Below are positions 8,631 through 18,484 of a DNA stretch of 64,000 bases, in pieces. The notes under the pieces are model-generated. The model was not told the origin of the DNA. It did no database searches and saw only the letters and a program-made list of their open reading frames with translations. The position numbers and the translations under genes were made by a program. The stretch's first letter is position 1. Each line of letters begins with the position of its first letter. This DNA comes from DASUXA01 sp036378155 (lineage in GTDB: Bacteria > Actinomycetota > Actinomycetes > Mycobacteriales > Micromonosporaceae): contig DASUXA010000010.1 of the NCBI GenBank assembly GCA_036378155.1, forward strand, positions 29,447-93,446, given 5' to 3'.

Positions 8631-8793
8631 GGAGGTCGGCATGCCGGGACAGCCGTGCCGGGCACGCGGGCATTGTCGCGACACACCCGGCCCTCGACGG
8701 CGAGCCGCGCCGACCACCGGCCAGGCCCGGCCACGGGCAAGCCGCGCCGGCACCACGCGCCCACACCACGCCCGCCCCCGTGTCCGGGCGTGC

Positions 8794-8799
8794 CAGACT
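8794..8799 (+). promoter_or_regulatory. Possible leaderless -10 box of the TPR-thioredoxin gene
   Basis: CAGACT ends seven bases before the ATG at 8807, the same spacing as seen at the tetR and ilvD starts in this window. No ribosome site precedes the ATG, which supports a leaderless transcript. Confidence 0.4.
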
Positions 8800-8806
8800 A
8801 GTGGTC

Positions 8807-9745
8807 ATGAGCGATCCTCGTACCACTCCGTCGATCTTCACGCGGGGCGCTGTCGACCTCAGCGCGTTGCGTAACGCGGCACCCGCCGCGGCTCCCGCCG
8901 CGCCCGCCGCGGCTTCCCGGCCCGCGCCACCCGCCGACCCGGCGCCGCGCGGCGGCGCCGCGCCGTCCGGCGGCGGCGTGATGATCATCGACGTCACCGA
9001 GGCGACTTTCCAGTCCGAGGTGCTGGAGCGCTCGTTGACCACGCCCGTCGTCATCGACTTCTGGGCCGAATGGTGTGGTCCGTGCAAGCAGCTGTCGCCG
9101 GTACTGGAGAAACTCGCCCGCGAAGGCGGCGGCGCCTGGGTGCTCGCCAAGGTCGACGTGGACGCCAACCAGCGCCTCGCGCAGATGTTCCGGGTACAGA
9201 GCATCCCCATGGTGTACGCGGTGGTCGGCGGTCAGCCCATCGACGCGTTCGCCGGGGTGGTACCGGAAAGCCAGCTCCGCCAGTGGATCGACGCGGTCTG
9301 CAAGGCGGGTGGCGTACAGGTGCAGACCCCCGCCGACCCGCGCCTGGAGGCGGCTGACGACGCCCTGATGAACGGCGACCTGGACGCCGCCGAGCAGGCG
9401 TACCGCAAGATCCTCGCGGAGTCGCCGGCGGACCGTTCCGCCGAAGCCGGGCTCGCTCAGGTCGGGCTGCTGCGCCGGGTCACCGGCGTCGATCCGCGCG
9501 CCGCGCTGGCCGCCGCCGAGGCGAACCGGGACGACATCGACGCGCACCTGCTCGCCGCGGACGTCGAGGTGCTGTCGGGGCAGGCGGAGCAGGCGTACCA
9601 ACGACTGGTCGACCTGGTGCGACGCACCGCCGGGGCGGACCGGGAGAGGGTACGCGAACACCTCGTGTCGCTGTTCACCGTGGCCGGGCCGGACGATCCC
9701 GCGGTGGCCAAGGCCCGTCGGGCACTGGCCAACGCGCTGTTCTGA
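8807..9745 (+). CDS. Tetratricopeptide thioredoxin (CnoX/YbbN-like co-chaperone)
   Basis: 312 residues. An Ala/Pro-rich, probably disordered N-terminus (about 1-57) precedes a thioredoxin domain. The active site WCGPCK (residues 89-94) is intact and the cis-proline is in SIPMVYA. From about residue 175 the rest is alpha-helical with TPR-like repeats (LMNGDLDAAEQAYRKIL and similar). E. coli CnoX lacks the CGPC pair, so this actinobacterial version should retain disulfide redox activity as well as a client-holding role. The likely role, protecting proteins under oxidative or chlorine stress, is known for the family and is inference here. The next gene starts 12 bases downstream, so the two are probably co-transcribed. 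Confidence 0.88.
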   Translation: MSDPRTTPSIFTRGAVDLSALRNAAPAAAPAAPAAASRPAPPADPAPRGGAAPSGGGVMIIDVTEATFQSEVLERSLTTPVVIDFWAEWCGPCKQLSPVLEKLAREGGGAWVLAKVDVDANQRLAQMFRVQSIPMVYAVVGGQPIDAFAGVVPESQLRQWIDAVCKAGGVQVQTPADPRLEAADDALMNGDLDAAEQAYRKILAESPADRSAEAGLAQVGLLRRVTGVDPRAALAAAEANRDDIDAHLLAADVEVLSGQAEQAYQRLVDLVRRTAGADRERVREHLVSLFTVAGPDDPAVAKARRALANALF

Positions 9746-9757
9746 CCGGCGGGCGTG

Positions 9758-10744
9758 ATGCGCCGCATCGCCGTGCTGGACGCGCCGTCCAACCTGGGAC
9801 TGCGCCCGCCGACCGCGACGTCGGTACCGGGTTGTGCGAAGGCGCCCGGAGCGCTTCGCGACCAGGGCCTCATCGCCCGGCTCGGCGCTCGGGACGCGGG
9901 CTGCCTCACCCCGCCCCGGTACGACCCGGGCGACTGGCGGCCCGGTGACGGGGTGTGCCATGCGGCAGAGGTCGCCTCGTACAGCCGGAAGCTCGCCGAC
10001 CGGATCGGCGCGATCATCGAGGCGGGCGAGTTCCCGGTGGTCCTGGGCGGCGACTGCTCGGTGCTGCTGGGGTCGTCCCTGGCGCTGCGCCGGATGGCGG
10101 TGCGCGACGAGTTGCCGTACGGGCTGGTGTACGTCGACGGGCACTCCGACTTCCGGCACCCCGGCAACGCCTCGTACGTGGGCGCGGCAGCCGGTGAGGA
10201 CCTCGCCCTGGCGACCGGGCGCGGGCAGCCGGACCTGACCGACATCGAGGGTCTGCGACCGTACATCCGGGACGAACACGTCGTGCTGCTGGGCATCCGG
10301 CAGCACGACGAGTACCGGTTGGACCTGCAGGCCGCCGGCATCGCGTACCGGGCGGTTCCGCAACTACGCGCCGAGGGCGCGGGACGCACCGCGCAGTGGG
10401 CGCGCGAGCAGTTGTCCGACTGCATGGGGTACTGGCTGCATGTGGACGTCGACGTCCTCGACCCGGCGGTGATGCCCGCCGTGGACGCGCCCGACCCGGG
10501 CGGCATCGCGTACGCCGAACTCCAGTTGCTCATCTCCGGGCTGGTGGGCAGCGCCGACTGCCTGGGCATGGAGCTGACCGTGTTCGACCCGGACTACGAC
10601 CCGGACGGCGAGTACGCGCGGGAGGTCGCCGACACGCTGGTCGCCGGTCTGGCGGGGCTGCGGGGACCGGACGGCGCGGCGAGCATCGTGACCCAGCGCG
10701 CCCCGGGGCGCCACAGCGACGAGCCGATCGCCGACACCGCGTGA
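9758..10744 (+). CDS. Arginase/ureohydrolase family protein with Cys in the first metal motif
   Basis: 328 residues from ATG 9758 (a GTG three bases earlier is equally possible). The ureohydrolase metal motifs appear as GGDCS (97-101), DGHSD (127-131) and HVDVDVLDP (228-236), plus a late Glu in MELTVFDPDYD. The usual first motif is GGDHS, whose His binds manganese; here it is Cys. The downstream Asp/His ligands are all present. The enzyme is expected to hydrolyse a guanidino or amidino compound, but arginase, agmatinase and formimidoylglutamase cannot be told apart. It follows the thioredoxin gene by 12 bases and converges with the DinB gene, leaving a 14-base gap. Confidence 0.82.
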   Translation: MRRIAVLDAPSNLGLRPPTATSVPGCAKAPGALRDQGLIARLGARDAGCLTPPRYDPGDWRPGDGVCHAAEVASYSRKLADRIGAIIEAGEFPVVLGGDCSVLLGSSLALRRMAVRDELPYGLVYVDGHSDFRHPGNASYVGAAAGEDLALATGRGQPDLTDIEGLRPYIRDEHVVLLGIRQHDEYRLDLQAAGIAYRAVPQLRAEGAGRTAQWAREQLSDCMGYWLHVDVDVLDPAVMPAVDAPDPGGIAYAELQLLISGLVGSADCLGMELTVFDPDYDPDGEYAREVADTLVAGLAGLRGPDGAASIVTQRAPGRHSDEPIADTA

Positions 10745-10758
10745 TCCGCCTGTTGCCG

Positions 10759-11226
10759 TCACCCTGACGACGGGGCGGGCTGTCGCCGGAGCGCCCGCAA
10801 CTGCTCCAGATGCCGGGGTACGTGGGTCTCCTCGTCGAACCGCAGCAGCTGTCCCCAGGCGACCGGGCGGTCGATCACCACCTCGTGCCCGTCGGCGACG
10901 CGTACCGGTACCTCCACCTCGCACCGGTCGCCGAGCTGGGCGGCAAGCTCCCGCAGCGCGACGACGGTCTCGGCGACCCGGTCGGCGAGACCCGCGAGCC
11001 CGCCGTACGACGAGGCGTACTGGTCGAGCACGGCGCGATCGGTCGCCTCCCGGTTGTCGTACAACTCGGGCGGCTGACCGGCGATCAAAGACTCTGTCGT
11101 GGCGATCAGCGCCTCCTGCTCGCACGCGACGTGGGCGGCGATCTGCTCGGCGCTCCATTCGTCGCCGGCCGGCGGGTCGAACCCGCCGGCCTGGACTTCC
11201 GCAATGAACTCGGCGTACGCGTCCAC
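10759..11226 (-). CDS. DinB/mycothiol-isomerase-like metal-binding four-helix protein
   Basis: 155 residues from a GTG 20 bases after the stop of the upstream penicillin-binding gene; no ATG is available in the gap, so the start is tentative. The helix WSAEQIAAHVACEQE carries His32, and the last helix carries HVPRH (His135 and His139). This His plus HxxxH triad is the divalent-metal site of DinB and mycothiol-dependent maleylpyruvate isomerase families. Many actinobacterial members are thiol-dependent S-transferases using mycothiol; no substrate can be assigned. It is probably translationally coupled to the gene before it. Confidence 0.65.
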   Translation of the reverse strand: MDAYAEFIAEVQAGGFDPPAGDEWSAEQIAAHVACEQEALIATTESLIAGQPPELYDNREATDRAVLDQYASSYGGLAGLADRVAETVVALRELAAQLGDRCEVEVPVRVADGHEVVIDRPVAWGQLLRFDEETHVPRHLEQLRALRRQPAPSSG

Positions 11227-11246
11227 GCAGGTACGGTAGCCCCGGT

Positions 11247-13205
11247 TCAGTGCAGCGCGGAGCAGAACTTCGCGGCGATCGGCACCGCGGCGTCGGTACT
11301 CACCCCGCCGTTCTCCACGAAGACGGCGAACGCGACGTCGCCCTGTACCCCCATGAACCAGGAATGGGCGTGATCCGGGTTGTTGTCGTACTCGGCGGTG
11401 CCGGTCTTGCCGTACACCGGCGGACCGGGCACGCTGCGCAGCCGGGTCGCGGTGCCGTTGGTGACCACCTCGCGCATCATCCCCTTCAGCGCGTCCACCG
11501 CCGACGGCTTCAACTGGGGCCCGTCCGCGGCGGGTTTGCCCGCCGCTGGGTCGAGCAGCAGGTGCGGTTGCTTCCACTGGCCGCGGGCGACCGCCGCCGC
11601 GGCGCCCGCCATGGCGACCGGGGACACGATGGTCGCGCCTTGCCCGAACGCGGCTGCCGCTTGTTCGGCTTTCGAACCGTTCACCGAGACCTTGCCGCTG
11701 AACACGTCGACGCCCATGTCCCAGGGCACTCCGATGCCCAGGTCGGCGGCGTACCTGCCGAGCTTGTCCGGCGCCAGCTTCGGCGCCAGCGAGGCGAACG
11801 CGGTGTTGCACGACTTGGCGAAGTCGACGTGCAGCGGCACGTCGCCGAACAGTTCGCCCTCGTAGTTGTGGAACTCGCGACCGTCGACGGTGATCGTCTT
11901 CGGGCAGGGTACGACGGTGTCGGCGGTGACCTGTCCGGAGTCGAGCACGCCCAGCGCGGTGACGGTCTTGAAGGTCGATCCGGGTGGTACCTGGGCGGTG
12001 AACGCGAGGTTCTGGTCGCCGCCGTCCGGGCCGTTGGCGACCGCGAGCACCGCGCCGTCGCTGATCCGGATCGCGACCAGCGCGGCGCGGTTCTTCTGCC
12101 CGGCGAGCGCCGCGTCGGCGGCGTTCTGGGTGGCGACGTCGATCGTGGTCTTCACCGGCTGCCCCGGCTTCGGGTCGGAGTGCATCAGCACCTTGCCGTC
12201 GCCGCTGGTGGCGGCGTCGGACGCGGCGGACCCGTCGCCGTCCTTGTGCCCGACGATCACCACGGACACGCCGTCGACGCCGCGCAGCCGGTCGTCGTAG
12301 CGCTCCTGGAGACCGCCGTACCCGACCAGGTCGCCCACCACGTACTTGCCGGGGTGCGCGTCCATCCGGTCTTTCTGTACCTGGTCCACCCGTCCGAGCA
12401 GGGCCCGGGCGAAGGTCCGGGTCGGTGCGAGCGGCAGCGCCGACTCCCGGAACACCGTGCCCGGCAGGTCGTGGATCTTCTCGCGGATCTTGTCGTACGC
12501 GTCCCGGCGCAGCGTCACGACCTCGACCAGGGCGTCGGGGTCGGCGTTCTTCACCCGGGCGGGCAGGTCGCTCAGGTCGATCTGGACGCCCACCGACGCG
12601 AAGGCGTCGCCCAGTTGCCTGGCGATCGAGGCGGGGTCGGTCACTTCCTTCGGGTGCAGACCGACGGTGACCACCGGGCGGTTGGTCACGATCGGCTGAC
12701 CGGCGCCGTCGAGGATCGCGGCGCGCTCCGGCGCGGCGCGGTGGACCGCGAGCGTGTCGCCGGAGTGCAGGTCGGGGTTGACCGCCGCCGGCTCCCAGAT
12801 CACCTCCCAGCCCTTCTTCACGTGGTGCAGCCGGACTGTTGTCTGGTATGTCCAGGTCGCCCCCGCGGTGACCGGCCATGCCACGGTCAGCGTCCCGACG
12901 GCGTCGTTCTTGCCCGCCTTCGCCTTGCCGACCGGTGTCACCTTCGGCGCGGCGGTCAGGTCACCGGCGATCGTCTTCAGCTCGGTGGCGACCTGGCTGC
13001 CGCTCATCGGGGCGCCGGTCGCGGACAGGAACGACAGCCGGTCGACCGTACCGCCCTGCCATGCCGCCGCGAACGCGCTGAGCGCCGCGTCCGGTCCCGG
13101 TTCGCGGGAGCACGCCGCCAGCCCGCCCGCCGAGACCAGCGTCACCGCGAGCGGTAACGCCAGCCGGCGTCCGGGCGACGTCGGTGATCGGCGCGTGACG
13201 GCCAT
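11247..13205 (-). CDS. Penicillin-binding lipoprotein with MecA-type N-terminal domain
   Basis: 652 residues. The signal sequence ends in a lipobox with Cys32 (GGLAAC), so the protein should be lipid-anchored outside the membrane. Residues about 36-145 resemble the NTF2-like MecA N-terminal domain, followed by a PBP dimerisation domain (about 155-320). The transpeptidase domain carries Ser410-Thr-Phe-Lys (STFK), Ser465-Cys-Asn467 (SCN) and Lys600-Thr-Gly. All three active-site motifs are intact, so it should cross-link peptidoglycan as a class B PBP. MecA-like N-terminal domains occur in low-affinity PBPs, hinting at beta-lactam tolerance, which is inference. The DinB-like gene follows closely. 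Confidence 0.92.
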   Translation of the reverse strand: MAVTRRSPTSPGRRLALPLAVTLVSAGGLAACSREPGPDAALSAFAAAWQGGTVDRLSFLSATGAPMSGSQVATELKTIAGDLTAAPKVTPVGKAKAGKNDAVGTLTVAWPVTAGATWTYQTTVRLHHVKKGWEVIWEPAAVNPDLHSGDTLAVHRAAPERAAILDGAGQPIVTNRPVVTVGLHPKEVTDPASIARQLGDAFASVGVQIDLSDLPARVKNADPDALVEVVTLRRDAYDKIREKIHDLPGTVFRESALPLAPTRTFARALLGRVDQVQKDRMDAHPGKYVVGDLVGYGGLQERYDDRLRGVDGVSVVIVGHKDGDGSAASDAATSGDGKVLMHSDPKPGQPVKTTIDVATQNAADAALAGQKNRAALVAIRISDGAVLAVANGPDGGDQNLAFTAQVPPGSTFKTVTALGVLDSGQVTADTVVPCPKTITVDGREFHNYEGELFGDVPLHVDFAKSCNTAFASLAPKLAPDKLGRYAADLGIGVPWDMGVDVFSGKVSVNGSKAEQAAAAFGQGATIVSPVAMAGAAAAVARGQWKQPHLLLDPAAGKPAADGPQLKPSAVDALKGMMREVVTNGTATRLRSVPGPPVYGKTGTAEYDNNPDHAHSWFMGVQGDVAFAVFVENGGVSTDAAVPIAAKFCSALH

Positions 13206-13374
13206 GAGTACCTCCGGTGATCGGCAGCGGACGGCTCATTCTCCGCCACCCGGGCGACCCGCCACTGACCCGAACCCGACCACCTACCCGCAGCGCAGTG
13301 CCGCGAACGTCACAGTAGGGTGCTCGTTCGGATCGGGACCTGTCCGCCGGATGGGGTACGGCAGGTACACGTCC

Positions 13375-13380
13375 TAGGCT
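13375..13380 (+). promoter_or_regulatory. Likely -10 box of the glutamate dehydrogenase gene
   Basis: TAGGCT lies 50 bases before the ATG at 13431 and predicts a leader that includes a GAGGGGA ribosome site. The 225-base divergent gap 13206-13430 has no other obvious signal. Confidence 0.45.
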
Positions 13381-13430
13381 GAGACGAAAGGCGACCCACA
13401 ACGTCGTGGGGCCGAGGGGAGTGGCACGGC

Positions 13431-16400
13431 ATGGACCGGCATCGGGCAAGCAGCATCGCCGCTGAATCCGATACGGCAGATCCGCACCCGGACCTGGCGG
13501 CGATCGCCGTCGTCGGATCCGACCGGACCGCGGCGCCCCCCGGCGAGGCGGCGATGGGCGACGACGGGTCGGTCGACGAAAGTGATCTGGACGTACCGCT
13601 ACCCGACGCGGAGCGCCTGATCGCCGAGGCGGTCGCGTTGACCGGGGACGACCGCGACCTGGGTCACCTGGTCCGGCGGTACTGGCGGTTCGCTCCCGAC
13701 GAAGACCTGGTCGGGCTGTCGCCCGAGGAGATGGTCGACGCCGCCCGGACCCACCGGAAGCTGGCTGAGCAGCGGGTACCGGGTGAGCTGAAGCTGCACA
13801 TCGGCGAGTCGTTCGACGGTTCGCAGTCGGTCGTCCAGATCGTCACCGACGACATGCCGTTCCTGGTCGACTCGGTCACCTCCGCGCTGACCGCCCACAA
13901 CCTCGAGGTCCATCTGCTGGTCCACCCGCTGGTCGTGGTACGGCGGGAGCCGCTGGGTCGGCTGGTCGAGGTGTGCGCCGACACCGAGCCGGACGAGGCG
14001 ACAGCCGGGCAGATCGTGGAGAGCTGGATGCGGGTCGCCGTGGACCGGGTGCCGGACGCGGCCGGGCGGGACGACCTGCAGCTGATGATCCAGCAGGTGC
14101 TCACGGACGTACGCGAGGCGGTCGAGGACTGGCCCCGGATGCGCACCCGCGCGCTGGCGCTCGCCGACGAACTGGCGAGCGCGCACCTGCCGGTACCCGA
14201 CCGGGACATCACCGACTCGGTCGAACTGCTGCGCTGGCTCGCCGACGACCACTTCACGTTCCTCGGCTACCGGGAGTACCGGCTGGTCGACGGGCCGGAC
14301 GGGGACAAGCTGCTCAAGGCGGTGCTCGGCACCGGGCTGGGCATTCTGCGCCGGGACCAGGCGAGCCCGACCGTGCTGTCGTCGGTGAACCCCGAGGCGT
14401 ACGCGAAGGTGATGGAGAAGCGTCTGCTGATCATCACCAAGGCGAATTCGCGCTCGACCGTGCACCGCTCGGCGTACCTGGACTACATCGGGTTCAAGAC
14501 GTTCGACGCCGAGGGCAACGTGGTCGGCGAGAAGCGCTTCCTCGGGCTGTTCTCGTCGACCGCCTACCAGCGTTCGGTACGCGAACTGCCGGTGGTCAAG
14601 CGCAAGGTGGCGGCGGTGCTGGAGCGCTCCGGGCTGTCCCCGCGCAGCCACTCCGGCAAGGACCTGATCGCGATCCTCGAGGACTACCCGCGCGACGAGC
14701 TGTTCCAGATCCGCACCGACGAGCTGTACGACGCGGTGCTCGGGGTGCTGCGGCTGGCCGGGCGGCGGCAGTTGCGGCTGTTCCTGCGCAAGGACGCGTA
14801 CGGTCGGTTCTTCTCCTGCCTGGTGTTCCTGCCGCGCGACCGGTTCACCACCGCCAACCGGCTGAAGATCCAGGACATCCTGCTGCGCGAGCTGAACGGC
14901 GTGGGTCTGGACTACCAGACGCGCGTCGCGGAGTCGCCGCTGGCGCGGGTGCACGTCATCGTGCGTACCGACCCGACGAACCCCCCCGGCGAGGTGGACG
15001 TCGAGGCGATCCAGCAGATGCTCGCCGACGCGACCCGCAACTGGGACGACGACTTCCGGCTGCTGCTGGAGCACAAGCTCGGCGACGAGCAGGCGAAGGA
15101 GCTCTACGGCCGGTACCGGGGCGCGCTGCCCGAGACGTACAAGGACTCGCACACTCCGTTCGAGGCGGTCAAGGACCTGGCGAAGCTGGAGCTGCTCGAG
15201 GAGCCGGAGCAGCTCGCGGTGCACATGTTCCGTCGCCGTAAGGACGACCGGGACGTGCGGTTCAAGGTGTTCCGGTACGGCGAGCCGATGATGCTGTCCA
15301 CCGTGCTGCCGGTGCTGCACTCGCTCGGGGTGCGGGTCACCGACGAGCGCCCGTTCGAGATCAAGCGCTCGGACGCCACGATCTACCTGTACGACTTCGG
15401 GCTGGTGCTGCCGGAGCGGTGCCGTGAGCTGCCCGAGGTACGCCACCAGGTGGAGAACGCCTTCTCCGCCACGTGGCGCGGCGAGGCGGAGGTCGACGGG
15501 TTCAACGAGTTGGTGATCCGGGCGGGACTGACCTGGCGGCAGGTGGTCGTGTTGCGCGCCTACGCGAAGTACCTGCGTCAGGCGGGCACCGTGTTCGCCC
15601 AGGAGTCGATGGAGTCGACCTTCATCGCCTACCCGGGCATCGCCGCGCTGCTGGTCGCGCTGTTCGAAACCCGGTTCTCCCCGGCGCTCGACCTCGCGCC
15701 GGAGGATCGGTCGGCGCAGTCGAAGGAACTGGTCGCGGCGATCCAGCGGCAACTGGACGCGGTCGCCAGCCTCGACCAGGACCGCATCCTTCGTTCGTAC
15801 CTCACCCTGATCCAGGCGACCCTGCGCACCTCGTTCTTCCAGAAGGGTCCCGACGGGCGACCCAAGTCGTACGTGGCGTTCAAGCTCAACCCGCGGGCGA
15901 TCCCGGACCTGCCCGCGCCCCGACCGCGGTACGAGATTTTCGTGTACTCGCCGCGCTTCGAGGGTGTGCATCTGCGCTTCGGCCCGGTCGCGCGGGGCGG
16001 GCTGCGCTGGTCCGACCGGCGCGACGACTTCCGTACCGAGATCCTGGGCCTGGTCAAGGCGCAGATGGTGAAGAACGCGGTGATCGTGCCGGTGGGCGCG
16101 AAGGGCGGGTTCGTCGTCAAGAACCCGACAGTGCGCGACGTCACCGGTCCGTCGGCGGGCGCGCCGCCGGCCGGGGCGGCAGCCGCGAAACCGGCGATCA
16201 GCGACCGGGACGCGTACCAGGCGGAAGGCGTCGCCTGCTACAAGCTGTTCATCTCGGCGCTGCTCGACGTCACGGACAACCTGGTCGGCGGCGAGATCGT
16301 CCCGCCGCCGGACGTGGTGCGCCACGACGGCGACGACGCGTACCTGGTGGTCGCCGCCGACAAGGGCACCGCGACGTTCTCCGACATCGCCAACGAGATC

Positions 16401-18476
16401 TCGCTGTCGTACGGGTTCTGGCTGGGCGACGCGTTCGCGTCGGGCGGCTCCGCCGGGTACGACCACAAGAAGATGGGCATCACCGCGAAGGGCGCCTGGG
16501 AGAGCGTCAAGCGGCACTTCCGGGAACTGGGCGTGGACACCCAGACCCAGGACTTCACCGTGGTCGGTATCGGCGACATGTCCGGCGACGTGTTCGGCAA
16601 CGGAATGCTGCTGTCCGAGCACATCCGGCTGGTCGCCGCGTTCGACCACCGGCACGTGTTCGTCGACCCCGACCCGGACCCGGCGGTGTCGTACGCGGAG
16701 CGGCGGCGGCTGTTCGACCTGCCCCGCTCGTCCTGGGCGGACTACAACCCCGAGCTGATCTCGGAGGGCGGCGGGGTGTGGCCGCGAACGGCGAAGTCGA
16801 TTCCGGTCTCGCCGCAGATGCGCGCCGCGCTCGGCATCGACGACGACTCGGTCACGGCGATGTCGCCGCCCGAGTTGATGCGCGCCATCCTCACCGCGCC
16901 GGTCGATCTGCTGTTCAACGGCGGGATCGGCACCTACGTCAAGGCGGCGAGCGAGTCGAACGCGGACGTCGGCGACAAGAGCAACGACCCGATCCGGGTC
17001 AACGCCACCCAGTTGCGCTGCCGGGTGGTCGGCGAAGGCGGCAACCTCGGTCTGACCCAGCGCGGTCGGGTCGAGTTCGCGCTGCGTGGCGGGCGGATCA
17101 ACACCGACTTCATCGACAACTCGGCGGGGGTCGACACCTCTGACCACGAGGTCAACATCAAGATCCTGCTCGGCGGGCCGGTGACCAACGGCGAGATGAC
17201 CGTCGCCGAGCGGGACGCGTTGCTCGCCGGAATGACGGACGAGGTCGGCCGGCTCGTGCTGCGCGACAACTACGGTCAGGCGGTCGCCCTGGGCAACGCC
17301 CGCAAACAGGCGCACTCGCTGCTGCCGGTACACCGGCGGCTGCTCGCCGACCTGGAGAAGGCTGGGCGGCTGGACCGGGCGCTCGAGGCGATCCCCACGG
17401 ACGACGAGTTGGCCGCGCGGGGCGAGCAGGGTCTGGGGCTCACCTCCCCGGAGTTCGCGGTGCTGCTCGCGTACGTCAAGATCGCTCTCGAGGACGAGAT
17501 CAACGCGTCGACGTTGCCCGACGACCCGTGGACGCACGAGGTCATCGAGGAGTACTTCCCGACCGCGCTGCGCGAGGACTTCGTCGACGAGATGGCGCGT
17601 CACCCGCTGCGCCGGGAGATCGTCACCACGCAGGTGGTGAACGAGACGGTGAACCGGGGCGGCACGTCGTTCGTGTACCGGGCGGTCGAGGAGACCGGCG
17701 CCGGCGCGGCGGACGTGATCCGGGCGTACGTGATCACCTGCGAGGTGTACGGGCTGCGCGACCTCTGGCGAGCCGTCGAGGCGCTGGACAACCGGGTACC
17801 GGTCGACCTGCAGACCTTCGTGTACCTGGAGATCCGGCGGCTGATGGACCGGGTGGTCCGCTGGCTGGTGTCCACCCGACGGTCGCCGCTGGACGTACAG
17901 GCGGAGATCGCGAAGCTGCGTCCCGGTGTCTCGCGGTTGTTGGGGGACCTCGGCTCGCTGTTCCGCGGCAGGGAACGGGAGGCGCTGCGCGCGCGCGCCG
18001 CCGACCTGACCAACGCCGGTCTGCCCGCCGACCTCGCGGACTGGGCGACCCGGATCATGTACGCGTTCGGGCTGATCGACATCGTGTCGGCGGCGAACGA
18101 CGCCGGTCGCGACCCGGTCGAGGTCGCCGAGGTGTACTTCGTGCTTTCCGAGCACTTCCGGGTGGACAACCTGCTGTCGAAGATCTCCGCCCTGCCGCGC
18201 GAGGACCGGTGGCAGACGCTCGCCCGGATGGCGCTGCGGTACGACCTGTACGCCGCGCTCACCGCGCTGACCAACGAGGTGCTGGAGTCGACCAGCGGCG
18301 AGTTGTCGGCGGAGGAGCGGGTCAGTCAGTGGGAGCAGGCGAACGCGGTACCGGTGAGCCGCACGCGGGAGGCGATCGACGAGTTCGACGACTCGCCGGC
18401 GGAACTCGCGGCGTTGTCGGTACTGCTGCGGCAGATCCGTACCCTGGTGATCACCGCGGCGGCGAGCAACTCCTGA
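13431..18476 (+). CDS. Large NAD-specific glutamate dehydrogenase (180-kDa class)
   Basis: 1681 residues, the size of the large NAD-GDH class of Streptomyces and mycobacteria. The N-terminal third holds ACT-like regulatory segments (for example IVTDDMPFLVDSVTSAL at about 142). The catalytic region has the Lys loop VPVGAKGGFVVKNP (about 885), with GIGDMSGDVFGNGML and GGIGTYVK further on. The enzyme oxidises glutamate to 2-oxoglutarate and ammonia with NAD, mainly in the catabolic direction; in this class it is allosterically controlled. In mycobacteria it is also bound by the FHA protein GarA; whether that holds here is unknown. The gene is monocistronic, with its own promoter and a strong hairpin after the stop. 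A start at an internal Met (about residue 42) is possible, but the upstream ATG has the better ribosome site. Confidence 0.95.
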   Translation: MDRHRASSIAAESDTADPHPDLAAIAVVGSDRTAAPPGEAAMGDDGSVDESDLDVPLPDAERLIAEAVALTGDDRDLGHLVRRYWRFAPDEDLVGLSPEEMVDAARTHRKLAEQRVPGELKLHIGESFDGSQSVVQIVTDDMPFLVDSVTSALTAHNLEVHLLVHPLVVVRREPLGRLVEVCADTEPDEATAGQIVESWMRVAVDRVPDAAGRDDLQLMIQQVLTDVREAVEDWPRMRTRALALADELASAHLPVPDRDITDSVELLRWLADDHFTFLGYREYRLVDGPDGDKLLKAVLGTGLGILRRDQASPTVLSSVNPEAYAKVMEKRLLIITKANSRSTVHRSAYLDYIGFKTFDAEGNVVGEKRFLGLFSSTAYQRSVRELPVVKRKVAAVLERSGLSPRSHSGKDLIAILEDYPRDELFQIRTDELYDAVLGVLRLAGRRQLRLFLRKDAYGRFFSCLVFLPRDRFTTANRLKIQDILLRELNGVGLDYQTRVAESPLARVHVIVRTDPTNPPGEVDVEAIQQMLADATRNWDDDFRLLLEHKLGDEQAKELYGRYRGALPETYKDSHTPFEAVKDLAKLELLEEPEQLAVHMFRRRKDDRDVRFKVFRYGEPMMLSTVLPVLHSLGVRVTDERPFEIKRSDATIYLYDFGLVLPERCRELPEVRHQVENAFSATWRGEAEVDGFNELVIRAGLTWRQVVVLRAYAKYLRQAGTVFAQESMESTFIAYPGIAALLVALFETRFSPALDLAPEDRSAQSKELVAAIQRQLDAVASLDQDRILRSYLTLIQATLRTSFFQKGPDGRPKSYVAFKLNPRAIPDLPAPRPRYEIFVYSPRFEGVHLRFGPVARGGLRWSDRRDDFRTEILGLVKAQMVKNAVIVPVGAKGGFVVKNPTVRDVTGPSAGAPPAGAAAAKPAISDRDAYQAEGVACYKLFISALLDVTDNLVGGEIVPPPDVVRHDGDDAYLVVAADKGTATFSDIANEISLSYGFWLGDAFASGGSAGYDHKKMGITAKGAWESVKRHFRELGVDTQTQDFTVVGIGDMSGDVFGNGMLLSEHIRLVAAFDHRHVFVDPDPDPAVSYAERRRLFDLPRSSWADYNPELISEGGGVWPRTAKSIPVSPQMRAALGIDDDSVTAMSPPELMRAILTAPVDLLFNGGIGTYVKAASESNADVGDKSNDPIRVNATQLRCRVVGEGGNLGLTQRGRVEFALRGGRINTDFIDNSAGVDTSDHEVNIKILLGGPVTNGEMTVAERDALLAGMTDEVGRLVLRDNYGQAVALGNARKQAHSLLPVHRRLLADLEKAGRLDRALEAIPTDDELAARGEQGLGLTSPEFAVLLAYVKIALEDEINASTLPDDPWTHEVIEEYFPTALREDFVDEMARHPLRREIVTTQVVNETVNRGGTSFVYRAVEETGAGAADVIRAYVITCEVYGLRDLWRAVEALDNRVPVDLQTFVYLEIRRLMDRVVRWLVSTRRSPLDVQAEIAKLRPGVSRLLGDLGSLFRGREREALRARAADLTNAGLPADLADWATRIMYAFGLIDIVSAANDAGRDPVEVAEVYFVLSEHFRVDNLLSKISALPREDRWQTLARMALRYDLYAALTALTNEVLESTSGELSAEERVSQWEQANAVPVSRTREAIDEFDDSPAELAALSVLLRQIRTLVITAAASNS

Positions 18477-18484
18477 TCGTTCGC

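Noticed and set aside
13599..18155. A 1518-codon minus-strand frame opposite glutamate dehydrogenase
   Set aside because: This is a shadow of the GC-rich third positions; the translated sequence has no recognisable fold.
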